Assembly: GCA_007117055.1 (NCBI GenBank)
Contig: SKHH01000194.1
Span: 1-6,726 of the forward strand
DNA length: 6,726 nt
DNA from: Lishizhenia sp.
GTDB lineage: Bacteria > Bacteroidota > Bacteroidia > Flavobacteriales_D > Crocinitomicaceae
Direction of reading: 5' to 3'
Shown in pieces: positions 5,252 to 6,726 of this stretch. Numbering within the stretch: the stretch's first letter is position 1; every line of letters begins with the position of its first letter. The notes under the pieces were generated by a model, which searched no databases, was not told the DNA's origin, and was given only the letters and a program-made list of their open reading frames with translations. Position numbers and translations under genes: made by a program.

Positions 5252-6726
5252 CTACATATTCCTCCTATACTGCCCTCCTACTTCAAACAATGCTTCCGTA
5301 ATTTGACCTAAAGAACAATACTTACATGCCTCCATTAATTTTTCAAACATGTTTTCATTCTTTATGGCAGCATCTTGGATTTCAGCAATCCACTTTTGAG
5401 CTTCATCGGTATATGTATTGTGCAACTCCTTCAACATTCCTATTTGATATTGCTTTTCGGCTTCGGTTGCGCGAATTACTTCTTTTGGCAATACCGTTGG
5501 AGAACCCTTCGAACTTAAAAAGGTATTTACACCTATAATTGGAAACTCACCCGTATGCTTTAATGTTTCGTAATACAAAGATTCTTCTTGAATTTTTGAA
5601 CGCTGGTACATTGTTTCCATAGCACCAAGCACACCACCTCTTTCGGTAATTCTATCGAATTCTGTAAGCACAGCTTCTTCCACTAAATCTGTCAATTCTT
5701 CAATAATGAATGCTCCTTGTAAAGGGTTTTCGTTTTTCGCTAAACCAAGTTCTCTATTGATGATTAACTGAATCGCCATTGCACGACGCACGGACTCTTC
5801 TGTTGGCGTTGTAATCGCTTCATCATAAGCGTTTGTGTGCAATGAATTACAGTTATCATAAATCGCATACAATGCTTGTAAAGTCGTACGAATGTCGTTG
5901 AAATCAATTTCTTGTGCGTGCAACGAACGTCCCGAAGTTTGAATGTGGTATTTCAACATCTGTGCTCGTGGATTTGCACCATATTTTTCACGCATCGCTT
6001 TTGCCCAAATTCTTCTTGCCACACGACCGATTACCGCATATTCTGGATCGATTCCATTGGAGAAGAAAAACGATAAATTCGGACCAAAAGCATTGATGTC
6101 CATTCCACGGCTTAAATAGTATTCTACATACGTAAATCCATTGGAAAGCGTTAAGGCCAACTGTGTAATTGGATTCGCTCCTGCTTCTGAAATATGGTAT
6201 CCTGAAATTGAAACAGAATAGAAGTTACGCACTGCATTTTCAATAAAGTATTCTTGGACATCCCCCATTAAACGCAAGGCAAATTCTGTAGAGAAAATAC
6301 ACGTATTCTGTGCTTGATCTTCTTTTAATATATCCGCTTGAACGGTTCCACGAACGGCCTTTAACGTATCTGTTTTAATTTGCGCATAAACATCAGCTGG
6401 TAATACTTGATCTCCTGTTACACCCAATAAAAACAAACCTAAACCATCATTTCCTTCTGGTAATTCACCTTGGTACTTCGGTTGTTGTGTTCTTTTTGCT
6501 TTATAAATGGCGTCAATTTTAGCTTGAATTTCTTTTTCCAAACCATTTGCCATGATGTATTTCTCACAATTTTGGTCAATTGCCGCATTCATAAAGAAAC
6601 CCAACAACATCGGAGCAGGACCGTTAATCGTCATGGAAACAGATGTTTTTGGATCGCTCAAGTCAAAACCAGAATACAGTTTTTTCGCATCATCCAAACA
6701 ACAAATTGAAACTCCAGAGTTACCAA
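5252..6726 (-). CDS. icmF: Fused isobutyryl-CoA mutase IcmF, C-terminal substrate-binding part (5' partial)
   Basis: This adenosylcobalamin enzyme interconverts isobutyryl-CoA and n-butyryl-CoA in the cytoplasm. In IcmF an N-terminal B12-binding domain and a MeaB-like GTPase chaperone domain precede the mutase barrel; only the last 490 residues are in view. The reverse frame is open to the right edge, reading GNSGVSICCLDDAKK into the barrel, so the TTG at 6695-6697 is not a start. Numbering from the first full codon: SMTINGPAP at 30-38, GTVQADILKE at 126-135, SISGYH at 172-177 (Tyr and His match Y243/H244 of Propionibacterium methylmalonyl-CoA mutase), HIQTSGRSLHAQE at 260-272, SLHTNAYDEA at 294-303, and the ending GGQYRRNM. 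The active-site Arg207 of methylmalonyl-CoA mutase is replaced by Gln139 (codon 6308-6310), ten residues after the conserved Gln129; this Gln is the mark of isobutyryl-CoA mutases. The stop is TAG at 5252-5254. It converges on maf. Confidence 0.9.
   Translation of the reverse strand, partial: GNSGVSICCLDDAKKLYSGFDLSDPKTSVSMTINGPAPMLLGFFMNAAIDQNCEKYIMANGLEKEIQAKIDAIYKAKRTQQPKYQGELPEGNDGLGLFLLGVTGDQVLPADVYAQIKTDTLKAVRGTVQADILKEDQAQNTCIFSTEFALRLMGDVQEYFIENAVRNFYSVSISGYHISEAGANPITQLALTLSNGFTYVEYYLSRGMDINAFGPNLSFFFSNGIDPEYAVIGRVARRIWAKAMREKYGANPRAQMLKYHIQTSGRSLHAQEIDFNDIRTTLQALYAIYDNCNSLHTNAYDEAITTPTEESVRRAMAIQLIINRELGLAKNENPLQGAFIIEELTDLVEEAVLTEFDRITERGGVLGAMETMYQRSKIQEESLYYETLKHTGEFPIIGVNTFLSSKGSPTVLPKEVIRATEAEKQYQIGMLKELHNTYTDEAQKWIAEIQDAAIKNENMFEKLMEACKYCSLGQITEALFEVGGQYRRNM

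Noticed and set aside
5326..6709. Forward-strand open frames of 60-80 codons within the mutase gene
   Set aside because: They are antisense shadows of the strongly conserved icmF reading frame.

Overview
This is an ordinary stretch of chromosome from a member of the Bacteroidota, most likely the Flavobacteriia/Flavobacteriales. The signs are AT-rich DNA, starts without Shine-Dalgarno sequences, two promoter -7 boxes of the Bacteroidota type TAnnTTTG, a fused SecDF translocase, a C-terminal domain of the type IX secretion (gliding-motility-associated) kind, and a fused IcmF mutase. The genus is not determined.

Layout. Bases 1-680 (+) hold the C-terminal end of a large surface or secreted protein with a PKD-like domain and a CHU_C-type type IX sorting domain; its start lies left of the window. 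Bases 681-1397 are gene-free. They hold an imperfect hairpin with attC-like architecture (701-761), a weak reverse-strand trace of a decayed membrane-protein gene (799-990), a small promoter-terminator unit that could encode an RNA of about 100 nt (1158-1300), and the probable secDF promoter (1333-1363). secDF (1398-4457, +) follows, then a strong intrinsic terminator (4480-4509), then maf (4522-5097, +), a nucleoside-triphosphate pyrophosphatase whose start lies just 12 bases past the terminator. Bases 5098-5251 are a mosaic of nested inverted repeats between convergent genes. Bases 5252-6726 (-) are the C-terminal 490 residues of a fused isobutyryl-CoA mutase (icmF); its start lies right of the window.

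The genes do not form one pathway. SecDF drives late steps of Sec export, which type IX cargo such as the protein at the left edge also needs, but that link is general and not specific to this locus. Maf and IcmF are unrelated metabolic or housekeeping enzymes. I see no convincing new multi-gene system. The parts most worth a second look are non-coding: the candidate small RNA upstream of secDF, the attC-like hairpin and the palindromic mosaic. Within proteins, the notable points are a very acidic insertion in the SecDF periplasmic domain and the Gln that marks the mutase as isobutyryl-CoA-type rather than methylmalonyl-CoA-type.
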